In this document: positions 1 to 8,117 of the stretch, in pieces
Position numbering within the stretch: the first letter of the stretch is position 1
Layout: every line of letters begins with the position of its first letter
NCBI RefSeq assembly: GCF_018219815.1
Contig: NZ_JADMKU010000016.1
Coordinates: 1-64,000, forward strand
Length of the DNA: 64,000 nucleotides
Source: Thalassovita aquimarina
GTDB lineage: Bacteria; Pseudomonadota; Alphaproteobacteria; Rhodobacterales; Rhodobacteraceae
Reading direction: 5' to 3'
Program-made: the position numbers and the translations under genes
The notes under the pieces: generated by a model
Told to the model about the DNA's origin: nothing
Database searches by the model: none
The model's input: only the letters and a program-made list of their open reading frames with translations

Positions 1-360
1 TGCAAGGCGGGTCTGGCGCTGAACCCGGGCACCGGGGTCGAGGATATCGATTACCTGCTCGACATGGTCGACCTGGTCTGCGTGATGACGGTGAATCCCG
101 GCTTCGGCGGGCAGAAGTTCATCCACAGCCAGATCGAGAAGGTGAAGAAGCTGCGCGCCATGATCGGCGACCGGCCCATCCATATCGAGATCGACGGCGG
201 CGTGACGCCGGAAACCGCGCCGCTGGTGGTGGACGCCGGGGCCGACGTCCTGGTCGCCGGATCGGCGGTGTTCAAGGGCGGATCGGTGGACAATCCCGCG
301 CCCTATGGCGAAAATATCCGGGCGATCCGCACAGCGGCCACCCACCTGCAGGCCGCCTGA
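1..360 (+). CDS. rpe: Ribulose-phosphate 3-epimerase, C-terminal part (5' end outside window)
   Basis: The reading frame is already open at base 1 and ends at TGA 358-360, leaving 119 codons of a protein that is usually about 220-230 residues. The fragment shows the family signatures [18 protein letters not shown] and the catalytic-Asp strand IEIDGGV, followed by the phosphate-binding AGSAVF. The enzyme interconverts ribulose 5-phosphate and xylulose 5-phosphate in the cytosolic pentose phosphate or Calvin pathway. It is followed after 20 bp by a redoxin and then two HAD phosphatases on the same strand, an arrangement like cbb-linked rpe-gph-cbbY clusters. Confidence 0.95.
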   Translation, partial: CKAGLALNPGTGVEDIDYLLDMVDLVCVMTVNPGFGGQKFIHSQIEKVKKLRAMIGDRPIHIEIDGGVTPETAPLVVDAGADVLVAGSAVFKGGSVDNPAPYGENIRAIRTAATHLQAA

Positions 361-380
361 TCTTCAGGAAGGATTTCTTT

Positions 381-935
381 ATGGCTGTTTCGCCCCCCGT
401 CTGCGATTTCGACTGGCCCGCGCCCGACTTTTCCCTGCCCGCGACCGACGGCAAGACCTATACGCTTGCCGACATCAAGGGCCCCAAGGGCACGCTGATC
501 ATCTTTATGTGCAACCATTGCCCCTATGTACTGGCCGTGCTGGACCGCATCCTGCGCGATGCGCGGGATTTGCAGGCGCTCGGCATCGGGGTGGCGGCGA
601 TTTCGGCCAATGACGCCAGGGCCTATCCAGCCGACGGTTTCGACAAGATGAAGGAAATGGCGGAAACGCGCGGTTTCCCCTTCCCGTATCTCTATGACGA
701 AACGCAGGACGTGGCGCGCGCCTATGGCGCTGCCTGTACGCCGGATTTCTTCGGCTTCAATGCGAATCTCGGGCTGCAATATCGCGGCAGGCTCGATGCC
801 TCGCGCAAACAGGCGGGGCCGGACGATCTGCGCCGCGATCTATACGAGGCAATGAAACAGGTGGCGGAGACCGGCAAGGGGCCCGCTGAACAGATCCCCT
901 CGATGGGATGCTCAATCAAATGGAAGGCCGCATGA
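381..935 (+). CDS. Thioredoxin-fold peroxiredoxin/redoxin family protein
   Basis: This is a 184-residue AhpC/TSA-like (redoxin) protein. The N-terminal PDFSLPATDGKTY segment is the usual start of the fold, and a CNHCPYV motif places Cys44 and Cys47 in a CxxC pair at the tip of the first helix. No signal peptide is visible, so it is probably cytosolic. The likely role is thiol-disulfide exchange or peroxide reduction; the physiological partner is unknown. AGGAAGGA lies just upstream of the ATG. The stop codon overlaps the start of gph, suggesting translational coupling. Confidence 0.85.
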   Translation: MAVSPPVCDFDWPAPDFSLPATDGKTYTLADIKGPKGTLIIFMCNHCPYVLAVLDRILRDARDLQALGIGVAAISANDARAYPADGFDKMKEMAETRGFPFPYLYDETQDVARAYGAACTPDFFGFNANLGLQYRGRLDASRKQAGPDDLRRDLYEAMKQVAETGKGPAEQIPSMGCSIKWKAA

Positions 936-1591
936 TGGCGCGTATCGTATTCGACCTTGACGGAACCCTTATCCACAGCGCCCCCGATATCCGGACCATC
1001 GCCAATTCGATCCTGAGCGAGGAACGGATGGAGTTGATATCGCTGGACGAAACCATCGATTTCATCGGCAACGGCGCCTCGGTCTTCATCGAAAAGATGC
1101 GCGCGGCGCGGGGCATTCCCGATGCCGACCATGACCGCCTGCTGACTGTCTTCCAGGACCGCTATGAAACCGTGCTGGAGCTGACCGCCCCCTATCCCAA
1201 CGTGCGCGAGTCCCTGGCACATCTGATCGTCGCCGGGCACCGGCTGGGCCTGTGCACCAACAAACCGATGCGAGCGACGCGGGCGGTGCTGTCGCATCTG
1301 TCGCTGACCGATCCCCTGAGCGTGGTCTATGGCGGCGACAGCTTGGACAAACGCAAACCGGACCCGGCGCCGCTGTTGGCGACGCTTGACGATCTCGGCA
1401 CCGGCCCCTGCCTTTATGTCGGCGACAGCGAGGTGGATGCAGAAACCGCCGATCGCGCCGGGGTGCCGTTCCTGCTGTTCACCGAAGGGTACCGCAAGAC
1501 ACCGGCGGAAGACCTGCCGCATCTGGCGCGGTTTTCCGACTTCGCCGAACTGCCGGATCTGGTGCAGGCCCAGCTAGAGGTGATCGCATGA
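932..1591 (+). CDS. gph: Phosphoglycolate phosphatase (HAD superfamily)
   Basis: This HAD-superfamily hydrolase starts at ATG 932 or the adjacent ATG 935, both preceded by GGAAGG. The start overlaps the redoxin stop. Motif I is FDLDGTL with the nucleophile Asp and the acid/base Asp two residues later. Motif II is seen as CTNKP, and motifs III/IV as KRKPDP and YVGDSEVDAETA. The length of about 219 residues fits Gph, which dephosphorylates 2-phosphoglycolate. The gene overlaps the next one by 4 bp (ATGA). A closely related HAD phosphatase with another small substrate cannot be excluded from sequence alone. Confidence 0.85.
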   Translation: MMARIVFDLDGTLIHSAPDIRTIANSILSEERMELISLDETIDFIGNGASVFIEKMRAARGIPDADHDRLLTVFQDRYETVLELTAPYPNVRESLAHLIVAGHRLGLCTNKPMRATRAVLSHLSLTDPLSVVYGGDSLDKRKPDPAPLLATLDDLGTGPCLYVGDSEVDAETADRAGVPFLLFTEGYRKTPAEDLPHLARFSDFAELPDLVQAQLEVIA

Positions 1592-2283
1592 CCCTGCGCG
1601 CGCTGATCTTCGACGTCGACGGCACGCTTGCGGAAACCGAGGAACTGCACCGGCGGGCCTTCAACGACACGTTCGCAGCCGAAGGGGTGGCGTGGCACTG
1701 GGATCGAGACGAGTATCGCGAACTGCTGAAAACCACCGGCGGCAAGGAACGGATGCTGGCCTTTGCCGCGCGCGAAGCCATCCCTTTCGACGCGGAAGCA
1801 GCCGCCCGGCTGCACAAGATCAAGACGGCGCGCTATGCCGACCTGGTGGATCAGGGCGGGCTGCAGCTGCGCCTGGGGATTGCCGAACTGATCGACAAGG
1901 CGCGGGCGCAGGGGCTGAAACTGGCCATCGCCACCACCACCAGCCCGCAGAATGTCGACCGGCTGTGTCACAGCTGCTGGGGGCGGGCGGCGGATGAGGT
2001 GTTCGATGTCATTGCCGCCGGCGATCAGGTGGCGCGCAAGAAACCGGCGCCGGACGTCTATCAATTGGCGCTGCAGCGGCTGGGCCTGTCGGCAGAGGAC
2101 ACCATCGCCTTCGAAGATACCGCCAACGGCGTCAGATCGGCCCGCGCGGCGGGGATCCGCGTGGTGGTCACCCCGTCGATGTATAGCGGATCGGAAGATT
2201 TCACCGGCGCCGACTGGATCCTGCCGACGCTGTCGCGGGCGAACTGGACGGCCGATCTGGCCGATCTGCTGCCGGCGGCATGA
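1588..2283 (+). CDS. cbbY: CbbY-like HAD-IA phosphatase
   Basis: A 231-residue HAD-IA hydrolase with motif I FDVDGTLAETEELHRRAFN, a typical start for CbbY proteins. It also has the TTTSPQNVD motif II region, the KKPAPDVY lysine motif and FEDTANG for metal binding. CbbY of Rhodobacter sphaeroides degrades the Rubisco inhibitor xylulose-1,5-bisphosphate. No Rubisco genes are visible here, so a role in general sugar-phosphate clean-up is equally possible. ATGA overlap with gph indicates one transcript. The stop codon is immediately followed by a terminator hairpin. Confidence 0.8.
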   Translation: MTLRALIFDVDGTLAETEELHRRAFNDTFAAEGVAWHWDRDEYRELLKTTGGKERMLAFAAREAIPFDAEAAARLHKIKTARYADLVDQGGLQLRLGIAELIDKARAQGLKLAIATTTSPQNVDRLCHSCWGRAADEVFDVIAAGDQVARKKPAPDVYQLALQRLGLSAEDTIAFEDTANGVRSARAAGIRVVVTPSMYSGSEDFTGADWILPTLSRANWTADLADLLPAA

Positions 2284-2309
2284 AAAAAGGGGGACCAAAG
2301 CCCCCCTTT
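2283..2309 (-). terminator. Intrinsic terminator between cbbY and the aminotransferase gene
   Basis: An 8-bp stem (AAAGGGGG 2286-2293 with CCCCCTTT 2302-2309) encloses an 8-nt loop. Read on the minus strand it is followed by a run of six T residues, so it terminates the aminotransferase transcript. It may also slow the + strand transcript, although the T-tract on that side is short. Confidence 0.75.
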
Positions 2310-2326
2310 CAATGTTCCTTGATTTC

Positions 2327-3667
2327 TCAGAAGCTCAGGCTGTCCAGCGCGGCGGCGTAGATATCGAACATCTCTTTCACCTGGTCTTCGTTGATGATCA
2401 TCGGCGGGCACAGCGCCACGGTGTCGCCGAGGTTGCGCACGATCAGCCCGCGCTCAAGGCAGGCGGCGCTCATCGCCGCACCCGCGGTTCCGGCCGCATC
2501 GCCCTGTTGTTTCAGTTCCAGCGCGCCGATCAAGCCGATGCCGCGCGCTTCCTTGGCCAGATCGTGCCCGGCCAGCGCGTTCAGCCGCTCAAGGAACAGC
2601 GGCGACAGTCGGGCGACGTTGCCGACCAGGTCGCGTTCCTCGATGATTTTCAGGTTCTCCAGCGACACCGCCGCGCCGACAGGGTGGCCCGAGCCGGTGA
2701 AACCGTGCCCGAAAGTGCCGATCCGGTTGGTTTCGTCCGCGATCGGCTGATAGACGCGGTCGTTCATCATCACCGCCGAGAACGGGATGTAGGACGAACT
2801 GAGCTGCTTCGACATAACCATGATGTCGGGTTCGATCCCCATGGTTTCGCTGCCGAACATTTTGCCGGTGCGGCCAAACCCGCAGATCACCTCGTCGGCG
2901 ACCAGCAGGATGTCGTATTTCTTCAGCACGTCCTGGATCGCCTTCCAGTACCCTTCCGGCGGCACGATCACGCCGCCGGCGCCCATCACCGGTTCACCGA
3001 TGAAGGCGGCGATGGTGTCGGGGCCTTCGGCCTGGATCATCTCGTCCAGTTCGCGGGCCAGCCGGGCGACGAAATCGGCCTCGGATTCGCCATCCTGCGC
3101 GAAGCCGCCGTAATGCGGGCAGCCGGCATGCAGCACCTGCGGGATGGGCAGGTCGAAGGACATGTGATTGTAGGGCAGGCCGGTCAGGCTTCCGGACGCG
3201 ACGGTGATGCCGTGATAGCCCTTGATCCGGCTGATGATCTTCTTCTTTTCCGGCTTGCCGAGTGCGTTGGAGCGGTACCACAGCAGCTTGACCACGGTGT
3301 CGTTGGCCTCGGACCCGGAATTGGTGAAGTAAACCTTCGACATCGGTACCGGCGCCATCTGGATCAGCTTTTCCGACAGTTCCACCGCCGGCGTGTGACC
3401 GCGCTGAGCGAAGGTGTGGTAATAGGGCAGCTTGGCCATCTGTTCGGTGGCGGCCTTGACCAGGCGGTCTTCGCCGAAACCGACGGCGACCGACCAAAGG
3501 CCGGACATGCCTTCGATGTATTTCTTGCCGGTGTTGTCGGTGACATAGACGCCGTCGCCCTGTTCGATGATCAGCGATCCCTCGGCTTCCATCTTGCGGG
3601 CATTGGTGTAGCTGTGCAGCTGATAGGCCGCGTCGCGGGCTTCGATCGAATTGGGCTGAACGGTCAT
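2327..3667 (-). CDS. Class III (omega) aminotransferase
   Basis: A PLP-dependent class III aminotransferase of 446 residues. The ADEVICGFGRTG segment carries the cofactor-binding Asp258, and MSKQLSS carries the Schiff-base Lys287. The TNSGSEAND and KGYHG motifs bind PLP phosphate and stack on the ring. The family transfers amino groups from omega-amino acids, taurine or polyamines to pyruvate; the substrate cannot be told from motifs. The start was placed at ATG 3667 because AAGGA sits 6 nt upstream. The in-frame ATG at 3673 abuts the same SD too closely. Confidence 0.85.
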   Translation of the reverse strand: MTVQPNSIEARDAAYQLHSYTNARKMEAEGSLIIEQGDGVYVTDNTGKKYIEGMSGLWSVAVGFGEDRLVKAATEQMAKLPYYHTFAQRGHTPAVELSEKLIQMAPVPMSKVYFTNSGSEANDTVVKLLWYRSNALGKPEKKKIISRIKGYHGITVASGSLTGLPYNHMSFDLPIPQVLHAGCPHYGGFAQDGESEADFVARLARELDEMIQAEGPDTIAAFIGEPVMGAGGVIVPPEGYWKAIQDVLKKYDILLVADEVICGFGRTGKMFGSETMGIEPDIMVMSKQLSSSYIPFSAVMMNDRVYQPIADETNRIGTFGHGFTGSGHPVGAAVSLENLKIIEERDLVGNVARLSPLFLERLNALAGHDLAKEARGIGLIGALELKQQGDAAGTAGAAMSAACLERGLIVRNLGDTVALCPPMIINEDQVKEMFDIYAAALDSLSF

Positions 3668-3902
3668 CTTCATTCCTTTCTTGCAGCGATGCCAGCCACC
3701 GAGGCGGACTTGCCGGCACTGTTGGATTTGCCCGAGTGTTTGCGAATTCCGGCCGCGGCGACAAGGCAATTCTGTAGTTTTTGATCAAATATATTCATGC
3801 ACGCCATTCCAATCATGCATGCCGCGCCATTTCCTGTGCCCGCGCCTGTCATGACGCTCTCAGCTGGCAGGGCTGTTCGCCCGGCACAACTGCGGAAAGC
3901 TA

Positions 3903-3979
3903 TGGCGATCCCTGAAGGACTCGAACCCTCAACCTGCCGATTAGAAGTCGGCTGCTCTATCCAGTTGAGCTAAGGGACC
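3903..3979 (-). tRNA. tRNA-Arg (anticodon UCU)
   Basis: The minus strand folds as a complete 77-nt cloverleaf. The acceptor stem pairs GGTCCCT with AGGGATC (one G-U), the D arm reads GCTC...GAGC, and the anticodon stem GCCGA/TCGGC presents the loop CTTCTAA with anticodon TCT. The T arm contains GGTTCGAGTCC, and the 3' CCA is encoded. It should read AGA codons. No integrase or direct repeat of its 3' end is visible nearby, so nothing suggests an occupied attachment site. Confidence 0.95.
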
Positions 3980-4036
3980 GCGAAAAGGCGCGCTTGGTAC
4001 CTGCCGTATTGTGTAGTTCCAACTCAAGTGGCCGCG

Positions 4037-4072
4037 CAAGTAATGATTTTCGCCATATAAGTCAATTACTTG
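4037..4072. repeat. AT-rich inverted repeat in the tRNA-narR intergenic region
   Basis: CAAGTAAT at 4037-4044 is repeated in perfect inverted orientation as ATTACTTG at 4065-4072, separated by 20 nt of AT-rich sequence. It lies in the 286-bp gap between tRNA-Arg and the 3' end of narR, in which no gene is credible. It could be a regulator-binding site or a long-loop hairpin; there is no T-tract typical of a terminator. Confidence 0.4.
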
Positions 4073-4265
4073 ATTGACAGGCGGTTATCGTGCGCGATCA
4101 AGAACCGTTTGCTGGCAGGCAAAAGCCCCCGCTTGCGTACGCCGTTGACGCGATTGGCCGGGCAATCCGGGCATGCCCGGTTTCAACGGAGAGGGGCGAA
4201 TTCGCTTATCGCCCCTTCCACCCGTTCAATATGGGGCGTCACTTCGGCGGGGGGCAGCGTTCCCG

Positions 4266-4976
4266 TCACGTCGTGAAATCGTCGATCAGCGGGTTGGGCT
4301 TCGCAAACCGCTCGAGATCTTCCTGATCGCCGATCCTGACGCGGGCGCCGTTGACGCTGACGCCGTAGGGCTGCAGGCCCTTGAAGGCCCGGCTCAGGTT
4401 TTCAGGGGTCATGCCGAGAACGGAGGCAAGCCGCTTCTTCTCGTAGTCGAGATCGAACTCTGCCGCGCCGCCGGCATTCTTCTGTTTGCGCAACAGGTAA
4501 TTCGCGAGCCGTTCCAGCGACGTTCTGAGCTTGAGGTCTTTCTGCACCTTGACGACCGACCGGTAGCACTGCGCCAGTTCGGTGACGATCGCGCGCGCGA
4601 AATTTCCGTCGGCGTCGAAAACCGCCCTGACATCCTGGCTCGGGATCAGGGCGATCCGGCTTTTCTCCAACGTCTGGGCCGACATCAGGTAGGGGGCATC
4701 CTTGACCGTTGCGGCAAGAATGAAGGTCGATATCGGCCGCACGGTCGCCATGCTGGTTTCGCGGCCATTCCAGGTCGAGAACAGGTCGACCGATCCCGAC
4801 AGAATGATGTGCAGGAAATCGCTCGGGTCGCCTTCGGTGATCAGTTCGATCTGCGGCGGAAAATTTTGCACATACGCACCGCGCATGAGCGACAGGAAAT
4901 GCTCATCCGCCATGTCGGAAAAAAGATGGAGCTCCCGGATGTCCGGATAGTCCGACTCGGGCATACCTAGACGCAC
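4266..4976 (-). CDS. narR: Crp/Fnr-family regulator, NarR-like (no Fe-S cysteines)
   Basis: A 236-residue Crp/Fnr protein with an N-terminal cyclic-nucleotide-binding-type sensor domain (about 15-130), dimer helix and C-terminal winged helix. The recognition helix has Glu192, Ser195 and Arg196, the E..SR pattern that reads TTGAT-type FNR half sites. The only Cys is Cys137, so it cannot bind the FNR 4Fe-4S cluster. This matches NarR of Paracoccus, which activates nar genes in response to nitrate or nitrite. It is divergent from narK1. The GTG start at 4976 has GAGGGGG 7 nt upstream; ATG 4964 is an alternative. DNR/NnrR is another possible subfamily. Confidence 0.75.
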   Translation of the reverse strand: MRLGMPESDYPDIRELHLFSDMADEHFLSLMRGAYVQNFPPQIELITEGDPSDFLHIILSGSVDLFSTWNGRETSMATVRPISTFILAATVKDAPYLMSAQTLEKSRIALIPSQDVRAVFDADGNFARAIVTELAQCYRSVVKVQKDLKLRTSLERLANYLLRKQKNAGGAAEFDLDYEKKRLASVLGMTPENLSRAFKGLQPYGVSVNGARVRIGDQEDLERFAKPNPLIDDFTT

Positions 4977-4997
4977 CTGCGATCCCCCTCGATTTCA

Positions 4998-5015
4998 ATC
5001 AAGCGTCGACTTGAT
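4998..5015. promoter_or_regulatory. Inverted repeat with TTGAT half sites upstream of narR
   Basis: ATCAAG (4998-5003) and CTTGAT (5010-5015) form a perfect 6+6 inverted repeat with a 6-nt spacer just upstream of the narR start. A degenerate FNR-like site (TTGATAAATGTTAA, 5011-5024) and a TTGATCAA palindrome (5033-5040) overlap or follow. These are candidate autoregulation sites for NarR or another FNR-family protein. The spacing is not the canonical FNR arrangement, so this is tentative. Confidence 0.35.
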
Positions 5016-5125
5016 AAATGTTAAGCTGCGAATTGATCAACGTCCATCATCCTCTTGATGCCGCATTGTCGATGAACTGACATTTATTTTCAAACCATTT
5101 ATTTCGTTACGCTTTTTCCGGGTTT

Positions 5126-5139
5126 GTGATCTAGATCAA
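5126..5139 (+). promoter_or_regulatory. FNR/NarR box upstream of narK1
   Basis: GTGATCTAGATCAA matches the FNR-family consensus TTGAT-N4-ATCAA at nine of ten defined positions. It lies about 86 bp before the narK1 start codon, which leaves room for a class II promoter and a short leader. The E..SR recognition helix of the adjacent NarR-like protein is compatible with this site. It probably drives anaerobic, nitrate-dependent expression of the whole narK-narG train. Confidence 0.7.
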
Positions 5140-5224
5140 GTTTCTAAACGCCCAGTTCCCCGCACTCCTGTCAGCAAGCCCGTCATGGGTCATCGCGCGA
5201 ATTCGAATGCTGGAGGGACAACCA

Positions 5225-6592
5225 ATGCACACACTCGATGGTGTTTCACGCTCGGACCAGTACCGAGCCTTGGGACTAAGCACTTTCGCGTTCACGGTCT
5301 GTTTTGCAGTCTGGACGATCTTTTCGATCATCGGGGTCAAGATCAAACAGGATCTTGGCCTCAGCGACACGCAGTTCGGTCTGCTGGTCGCAACGCCCGT
5401 TCTTACCGGTTCGATCAGCCGCATCTTTCTCGGTGTCTGGACCGAACAGTTCGGCGGCCGGATCATGTTCCCGCTGCAGATGCTGGTCACCGCGGTCGCG
5501 GTCTGGCTGCTGACCAGCGTGCACACATATGAAATTTTCCTGCTCGCGGCGCTTGGCCTCGGCCTTGCCGGCGGGTCGTTCATCGTCGGCGTCGCCTATA
5601 CGTCGCGCTGGTTCGACAAGGAACACCAGGGTACGGCGCTTGGCATTTTCGGGGCGGGGAATGTCGGCGCGGCCGTCACCAACTTCGCCGCGCCGTTCCT
5701 CGTCGTTGCGGTTGGCTGGGAAGGCACCGCACGCATTTATGCCATCGTTCTGGCGATCACGGCGGTTCTGTTCTTCGTACTGAGCAAGACCGATCCGGTC
5801 GTGCAAGAACGCAAGCGCACCGGCGCACGTCCGGTTTCGGCCGGCGCACAGCTGGCGCCGCTGAAAAACATGCAGGTCTGGCGCTTTGCCACCTATTACT
5901 TCTTCGTCTTCGGAGGCTTCGTCGCGCTCGCCAGTTTCCTGCCGCGCTACTATGTCGGCGCCTATGGTCTCGAACTGACGACGGCGGGCGTTTTCGCCGG
6001 TCTCTACTCGTTGCCCGGTTCTGTATTCCGCGCGCTCGGCGGCTGGCTGTCGGACAAATGGGGGGCCCGGTTCGTCATGTACCTGACCTTCATCGTCTCG
6101 CTCGTGGTGCTTTTCGTCATGAGCTACCCGCAGACCAGCTACACGGTGTCCGGCATCAGCGGCCCGATCGAGTTCGACTTCGGCCTGTCGGTGGGTTTCT
6201 TCGTCGCGATGACGGTGGTGCTCGGCTTCATGATGAGCCTCGGCAAGGCGGCGGTCTACAAACACATCCCGGTCTACTACCCGCACCACGTGGGGGCTGT
6301 CGGCGGTCTCGTCGGCATGATCGGGGGGCTGGGCGGCTTCTTCCTGCCCATCGCTTTCGGGGTGCTGCTGGACCTCACCGGTGTCTGGACCGCGCCCTAC
6401 ATGCTGCTTTTCGTGATCGTCGCCATCTCGACCATCTGGATGCATGTCGCGATCCGCAGGATGGAACGTGGCCGTCACCCGGGCCTGGCCGAAGAGACCT
6501 TCCTCTCCGACGTGCCCAGCGAACCGCATCCCAAACCCGATTCCCCGGCGCCGCGCGCGCCAGGTTCGGCGGCGTCGCAGCCCGCGGAATGA
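5225..6592 (+). CDS. narK1: NarK1-type nitrate/nitrite MFS transporter
   Basis: A 455-residue major facilitator with about 12 hydrophobic segments in the inner membrane. It begins with SDQYRALGLSTFAFTVCFAV, typical of NarK1-type nitrate importers, which are thought to act as nitrate/proton symporters. The C-terminus is a Pro-rich hydrophilic tail. The start at 5225 has GGAGG 8 nt upstream; the in-frame ATG 5207 lies before that SD and was rejected. In Paracoccus the NarK1 and NarK2 domains are fused into one protein, but here they are separate genes with 68 bp between them. Confidence 0.88.
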   Translation: MHTLDGVSRSDQYRALGLSTFAFTVCFAVWTIFSIIGVKIKQDLGLSDTQFGLLVATPVLTGSISRIFLGVWTEQFGGRIMFPLQMLVTAVAVWLLTSVHTYEIFLLAALGLGLAGGSFIVGVAYTSRWFDKEHQGTALGIFGAGNVGAAVTNFAAPFLVVAVGWEGTARIYAIVLAITAVLFFVLSKTDPVVQERKRTGARPVSAGAQLAPLKNMQVWRFATYYFFVFGGFVALASFLPRYYVGAYGLELTTAGVFAGLYSLPGSVFRALGGWLSDKWGARFVMYLTFIVSLVVLFVMSYPQTSYTVSGISGPIEFDFGLSVGFFVAMTVVLGFMMSLGKAAVYKHIPVYYPHHVGAVGGLVGMIGGLGGFFLPIAFGVLLDLTGVWTAPYMLLFVIVAISTIWMHVAIRRMERGRHPGLAEETFLSDVPSEPHPKPDSPAPRAPGSAASQPAE

Positions 6593-6660
6593 TCTGAAAC
6601 AGGGAAGGGCCACCAAGGCGGGCGGCCCTCCACACCCCAGTGCCCGAAAGGTTAGATACC

Positions 6661-8058
6661 ATGGCGAACATAGACACACATGCCGGTCAACAGGGGCATA
6701 CCCTGATCGACTGGCGCCCCGAGGACCCGGCCTTCTGGAAGGACAAGGGGCATTCGGTGGCGACCCGCAACCTCTGGATTTCGATCCCCGCGCTGCTTCT
6801 GGCCTTCTCGGTCTGGATGGTCTGGTCGGTGGTGGTCGCCAAGCTGCCGGCGATCGGCTTCGATTACTCGACGGGGCAGCTGTTCTGGCTGGCGGCGCTG
6901 CCCGGACTGTCGGGCGCGACGCTGCGTATCTTCTACAGCTTCATGATCCCGATCTTCGGCGGCCGGAAATGGACGGCGATCTCGACCGCGTCTCTGCTGC
7001 TGCCCGCAGTGGGGATCGGCTTTGCCGTGCAGAACCCGGAAACGCCCTATGTGATGTTTCTCGTTCTTGCGCTGATGTGCGGTTTCGGCGGCGGCAACTT
7101 CGCCTCTTCGATGGCCAACATCGCTTATTTCTATCCCAAGAAAACCAAGGGCAACGCGCTGGCGCTCAATGCGGGGCTCGGCAATCTCGGCGTGTCGGTG
7201 ATGCAGTTCGTGGTTCCGATGGTGATCACCGCCGGCGTCTTCGGCGCGATTGGGGGCTCCCCGGTTACTCTTGAAGATGGCAGCCAGCTCTGGATTCAGA
7301 ACGCCGGTTTCATCTGGGTGCCGTTCATCGCTCTGGCGGCCATCGCCGCATGGTTCGGGATGAACGATATCGCCGACGCCAAGGCGTCCTTCCGCGAACA
7401 ATCCATCATCTTCTCGCGCCGGCATAACTGGATCATGTGCATTCTCTACACCGGGACTTTCGGCAGCTTCATCGGCTATGCCGCGGGCTTCCCGCTGCTG
7501 ATGAAGACGCAGTTCCCGGACGTGAACGTGCTGCAATACGCGTTCCTGGGGCCGCTCGTGGGGGCGCTCAGCCGTGCCGCAACCGGGTGGGTATCCGACA
7601 AGTTCGGCGGCGGCCGCGTTACCTTCTGGACCTTCCTCGGCATGATCGTGGCGGTCTGGGGCGTGCTTCAGTTCCTGCCTTCCGAAGCAACACCCGCCGG
7701 CAATTTCTGGGGCTTCTTCGCCTGCTTTATGGCGCTGTTCTTCCTGACCGGGGTCGGCAACGCGTCGACCTTCCAGATGATCCCCTCGATCATGCGCCAG
7801 GAAGTGCCGCGGCTGATGCCCCAGCTGGACGAGGCCTCGACGTTGAAGCAGTCCGAGCGCGAAAGCGCCGCGATCATCGCCTTCACGTCGGCAATCGCCG
7901 CTTACGGCGCCTTCTTCATCCCCAAGGCCTACGGGACCTCGATCAGCATGACCGGTGCCCCGAACGGCGCGCTCTGGGCGTTCCTGTGCTTCTACGTGCT
8001 CTGCGTTGCGATCACGTGGATCTTCTACAGCCGCAAAAACGCCCCGGTGCCCTGCTGA
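6661..8058 (+). CDS. narK2: NarK2-type nitrate/nitrite antiporter (MFS)
   Basis: A 465-residue MFS protein. The N-terminal segment WRPEDPAFW...RNLWISIPALLLAFSVWMVWS is the hallmark of E. coli NarK-like nitrate/nitrite antiporters. Glycine-rich motifs GFGGGNFASSMANI and NAGLGNLGVSVMQ, in the region of the nitrate signature, are present. It would export respiratory nitrite in exchange for nitrate. ATG 6661 is preferred over the GTG at 6640 because of the AAAGG about 9 nt upstream and the family start. A hairpin separates it from narG. Confidence 0.9.
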   Translation: MANIDTHAGQQGHTLIDWRPEDPAFWKDKGHSVATRNLWISIPALLLAFSVWMVWSVVVAKLPAIGFDYSTGQLFWLAALPGLSGATLRIFYSFMIPIFGGRKWTAISTASLLLPAVGIGFAVQNPETPYVMFLVLALMCGFGGGNFASSMANIAYFYPKKTKGNALALNAGLGNLGVSVMQFVVPMVITAGVFGAIGGSPVTLEDGSQLWIQNAGFIWVPFIALAAIAAWFGMNDIADAKASFREQSIIFSRRHNWIMCILYTGTFGSFIGYAAGFPLLMKTQFPDVNVLQYAFLGPLVGALSRAATGWVSDKFGGGRVTFWTFLGMIVAVWGVLQFLPSEATPAGNFWGFFACFMALFFLTGVGNASTFQMIPSIMRQEVPRLMPQLDEASTLKQSERESAAIIAFTSAIAAYGAFFIPKAYGTSISMTGAPNGALWAFLCFYVLCVAITWIFYSRKNAPVPC

Positions 8059-8070
8059 GCATCTGACGCC

Positions 8071-8097
8071 ACCGGGCGCGCGGTCGGTGCGCCCGGT
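8071..8097 (+). other. Hairpin in the narK2-narG intergenic spacer
   Basis: ACCGGGCGC (8071-8079) pairs perfectly with GCGCCCGGT (8089-8097) around a 9-nt loop. It sits in the 59-bp spacer, just ahead of the narG Shine-Dalgarno sequence. No T-tract follows, so it is more likely a processing or mRNA-stabilising structure, or a weak attenuator, than a terminator. It could set the ratio of transporter to reductase. Confidence 0.5.
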
Positions 8098-8117
8098 CAG
8101 CCACAGGAGAAAACGAC

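Noticed and set aside
1952-3784. 610-codon + strand frame over the aminotransferase gene
   Set aside because: The minus-strand aminotransferase has all PLP motifs; the + strand frame is a low-complexity shadow.
3903-4265. tRNA-Arg as an integration site of a genomic island
   Set aside because: No integrase, no repeat of the tRNA 3' end and normal gene content on both sides.
5225-8058. A single fused NarK1-NarK2 transporter as in Paracoccus
   Set aside because: A stop codon at 6590-6592 and a 68-bp spacer separate two full-length proteins with different N-termini.
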